Assembly (NCBI GenBank): GCA_902496505.1
Contig: CABVBB010000212.1
Location: 1 to 5,013 of the forward strand
Length of the DNA stretch: 5,013 nucleotides
DNA from: an uncultured Peptococcaceae bacterium
Lineage (GTDB): Bacteria > Bacillota > Peptococcia > Peptococcales > Peptococcaceae
Direction: 5' to 3'
Shown one piece after another: positions 3,393-5,013 of the stretch. The translations under genes and the position numbers were made by a program. Each line of letters starts with the position of its first letter. Position 1 is the stretch's first letter. The notes below the pieces were generated by a model. The model worked only from the letters and a program-made list of their open reading frames with translations, was not told the origin of the DNA and made no database searches.

Positions 3393-3956
3393 CTACTGCT
3401 CCATCTGTTTGGCCAGAAAAGAGGCTGCGGTCTCGGCCAATTTGAGTTCCAGCTCGCCCATTTTGACATTGGGCTCTTTGGAAGCGACGATGACTGCGCC
3501 GATGGCGTCGCCCTCGGCAATGATGGGCGCGATGATCTGGCTTTGGAAGCTGGCTTCCACGACGCTGTTTTCTTTGGCCTGCCCACGGAACAAGGGATGG
3601 ATGGCGGTGTCGCCGACGACGACGGCACGGCGTTCTTCCATGACCTGCTCGATGGCAGCACCGATGGGTTTGTTGAGATAATCTTTTTTGGAGGCGCCGG
3701 CGATGGCGATGATCTGATCTCTGTCGGCGATAGCGGCGATATGGCCAGTGGCTTCAAATAAGGAATCCGCATATTCTTTGGCGAACTCACCCAGTTCACC
3801 GATGGGCGAATATTTTTTGAGGATCACTTCACCGTCACGGTCGACAAAAATTTCCAGAGGATCGCCTTCTCTGATCCGCAAGGTCCGTCTGATCTCCTTG
3901 GGGATAACGACACGGCCTAGATCATCTATCCGGCGCACAATTCCTGTTGCTTTCAT
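3393..3956 (-). CDS. spoVT: Stage V sporulation protein T, transcriptional regulator
   Basis: A 187-aa DNA-binding regulator. In Bacillus, SpoVT acts in the developing forespore, tuning SigG-dependent genes. Residues 1-50 are an AbrB-type swapped-hairpin domain (MKATGIVRRIDDLGRVVIPK, then EIRRTLRIREGDPLEIFVDR), nearly invariant among SpoVT proteins. Residues ~56-187 form the GAF-like regulatory domain, including ASKKDYLNKPIG and the closing AETAASFLAKQMEQ. Length and both ends match the family, so the gene is complete. The ATG at 3956 follows GGAG at close spacing. The middle of the GAF domain (IHPLFRGQAKENSVVEASFQ) is the part that differs most from the Bacillus protein as I recall it, which may reflect a different or absent ligand. 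The gene is monocistronic, bounded by hairpin terminators on both sides. A promoter should lie in 3970-4066, but I could not settle between SigA-like and SigG-like matches there. Confidence 0.95.
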   Translation of the reverse strand: MKATGIVRRIDDLGRVVIPKEIRRTLRIREGDPLEIFVDRDGEVILKKYSPIGELGEFAKEYADSLFEATGHIAAIADRDQIIAIAGASKKDYLNKPIGAAIEQVMEERRAVVVGDTAIHPLFRGQAKENSVVEASFQSQIIAPIIAEGDAIGAVIVASKEPNVKMGELELKLAETAASFLAKQMEQ

Positions 3957-4066
3957 CTGCTCTCCATTCCTTCCTGAACCTGAATTTGATCTCGTAGGTG
4001 CTTTCTTGCTGCGCTTCTATAGAGAGTATTTGTCATTTCCCCAAATATATGTATCCGCTGGAATAA

Positions 4067-4113
4067 CAAAATTTGCCGCCCGACCAGGCATTTTTCCCTG
4101 GCCAGAGCGGCAA
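4067..4113 (-). terminator. Hairpin terminator between transporter gene and spoVT
   Basis: TTGCCGC/GCGGCAA (4113-4107 with 4079-4073) and an inner GGCCAGG/CCTGGTC with one G-U pair form a two-part stem with a short A-rich loop. On the minus strand ATTTTG follows, 20-odd nt after the transporter stop codon. On the plus strand the same hairpin is followed by six T, so it could work in both directions. Confidence 0.75.
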
Positions 4114-4133
4114 TTTTTTATGAATTTTAAATT

Positions 4134-5013
4134 TTATACGACGCCCAGCAGCGTCCAGAAGGGGATGAGCACGACGGCGTAAAAGATGAAGAAAAGTCCC
4201 ACCCGCAGGGCGCTCATTTTGATAAAATCGCCCATGGTCATGGCGCCGAAGGAGAAGAAGATCAGGTAAGGAATGAATTCGTACGGCAGAAAGATCAGGT
4301 CAGTGGAGTGCGCCAGCGCGTACATGGCGGCGTCGATATTGAGTCCGATATCCATGGCGATAGCGGCGATCGGGCCGGAAAGCGCGGTAAGCATAGCGGT
4401 CGGCGTCAGGGCAAAATTGGCGATGGTGCCGAAAAGCAGCAGTGACAGCAGCGTGACCACGACGGAGCGGCCCTGCAAAAGCGGCGCGATCTGAGCAGAA
4501 AGGATCTGACCGACGCCTAAGGTGCCGCCGACAGCGCCGATGCCGACGCAGGAAACGATGAAGAAGATCATGCCCATATCCACGCGCTTGAGGCAGCTTT
4601 CGTCTGCGATGCGCAGTCCGGGGAAAAACATGAGCATCGGGATGATCAAAAAGCCGATGTCTGTGCTGATGCCGGTGAAGGGACCTGTGACCAAAAGCAG
4701 CATGAGGATAACCAGAAGGACGGCGGCTTTTTTCTCTTTGCTGGAGATAGGGCCGAGGCTTTGGTATTTTTCTTCAAAGTGGGCTTTGCAGTTTTCAGCG
4801 TCCGCCTCTTTGGTCTTATAGATCTTGGTGAGCAAAAAGACGAAGAGGACGAGGAACAAAGCGGTGGGCAGATTGTGCAGCAGGAATCGGTACCACAGTA
4901 TCTCATAGCCGGGCACCACACTGCTGGCGCCTGTCTGCAGCATGAGGATGACGGACGGCGCGTAGACGAAGAATCGGGAGCTGAGCACGCCGGCTGCGCT
5001 GGCCATGATCAGG
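4134..5013 (-). CDS. DASS/SLC13-type anion transporter, C-terminal part (partial)
   Basis: An integral membrane permease whose C-terminal ~292 residues are visible. The frame remains open through the right edge, so the N-terminus is missing and the ATG at 5006 is probably internal; family members usually have about 430-500 residues. Counting from that ATG, hydrophobic segments lie near 44-61, 93-108, 114-130, 145-166, 182-200, 204-222, 235-256 and 268-288. A charged cytoplasmic-type loop (KIYKTKEADAENCKAHFEEK) falls between the first two. The stretch ANFALTPTAMLTALSGPI occupies the place of the second substrate/sodium-binding hairpin motif of divalent anion:sodium symporters, but reads ALTPTA instead of the usual SNTAT-like signature. 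Sodium-coupled uptake of a di- or tricarboxylate is the family expectation; the substrate cannot be told from this fragment. A related ion-transporter superfamily member is the alternative. Confidence 0.8.
   Translation of the reverse strand, partial: LIMASAAGVLSSRFFVYAPSVILMLQTGASSVVPGYEILWYRFLLHNLPTALFLVLFVFLLTKIYKTKEADAENCKAHFEEKYQSLGPISSKEKKAAVLLVILMLLLVTGPFTGISTDIGFLIIPMLMFFPGLRIADESCLKRVDMGMIFFIVSCVGIGAVGGTLGVGQILSAQIAPLLQGRSVVVTLLSLLLFGTIANFALTPTAMLTALSGPIAAIAMDIGLNIDAAMYALAHSTDLIFLPYEFIPYLIFFSFGAMTMGDFIKMSALRVGLFFIFYAVVLIPFWTLLGVV

Noticed and set aside
3274..3681. 135-aa plus-strand ORF
   Set aside because: It crosses the spoVT terminator and lies antisense to spoVT; there is no ribosome binding site or domain.
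3990..4060. SigG-like or SigA-like promoter for spoVT
   Set aside because: Several weak matches exist on the minus strand (for example TTGGGG-N17-TATAGA, and GGATA-N18-ACAAATA), but none is clearly better than the others, so no site is called.
3374..4182. ORFs in other frames over spoVT, on both strands
   Set aside because: They are shadows of the clear SpoVT reading frame, with biased composition and no recognisable domains.
1..5013. CRISPR array, insertion sequence or integrase
   Set aside because: No regularly spaced repeats, transposase or recombinase frames, or terminal inverted repeats with target duplications were seen. The inverted repeats present are local to promoters and terminators.

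Overview
The window looks like chromosome from an endospore-forming Firmicute (Clostridia or Negativicutes type). The main evidence is a full-length SpoVT, a sporulation regulator whose first ~50 residues are close to the Bacillus SpoVT as I remember it. Supporting signs are strong GGAGG-type ribosome binding sites, TTG and GTG starts, and moderately GC-rich genes separated by AT-rich spacers. No species can be named from this stretch.

Left part (1-1676). A divergent pair faces outward from a 125-bp spacer that carries a spaced 10-bp inverted repeat. Leftward lies a 70-aa small beta-rich protein, followed by a possible tiny peptide ORF and a clear promoter that reads off the left edge. Rightward lies a 390-aa subtilisin-family serine protease with an intact catalytic triad and no signal peptide. 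A hairpin that ends the next, oppositely oriented gene also separates the two transcription units.

Middle part (1639-3260) is the unusual region. Two small XRE-type helix-turn-helix regulators, both on the minus strand, flank about 700 bp with no convincing protein gene. That gap is dense in RNA signals: (a) a leader hairpin that would pair with the ribosome binding site of the first regulator, with an intrinsic terminator upstream of it; (b) a near-consensus plus-strand promoter and a terminator about 200 nt downstream, bracketing a probable structured non-coding RNA; (c) a minus-strand extended -10 promoter driving a tRNA-like element with a perfect T-arm and a T7 tail; (d) convergent terminators between these two RNA units; and (e) an 18-bp perfect hairpin. 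The second regulator has no ATG, GTG or TTG start and appears to use ATT. It is followed 37 nt later by an 85-aa protein of unknown function.

Right part (3334-5013) is ordinary chromosome on the minus strand: spoVT with its own terminator, then a hairpin terminator, then the C-terminal part of a DASS/SLC13-type anion transporter that runs off the right edge.

The protease, spoVT and transporter calls rest on clear motifs. The non-coding RNAs and the control elements around the two XRE genes are read from promoters, terminators and pairing alone, and their functions are inferred.
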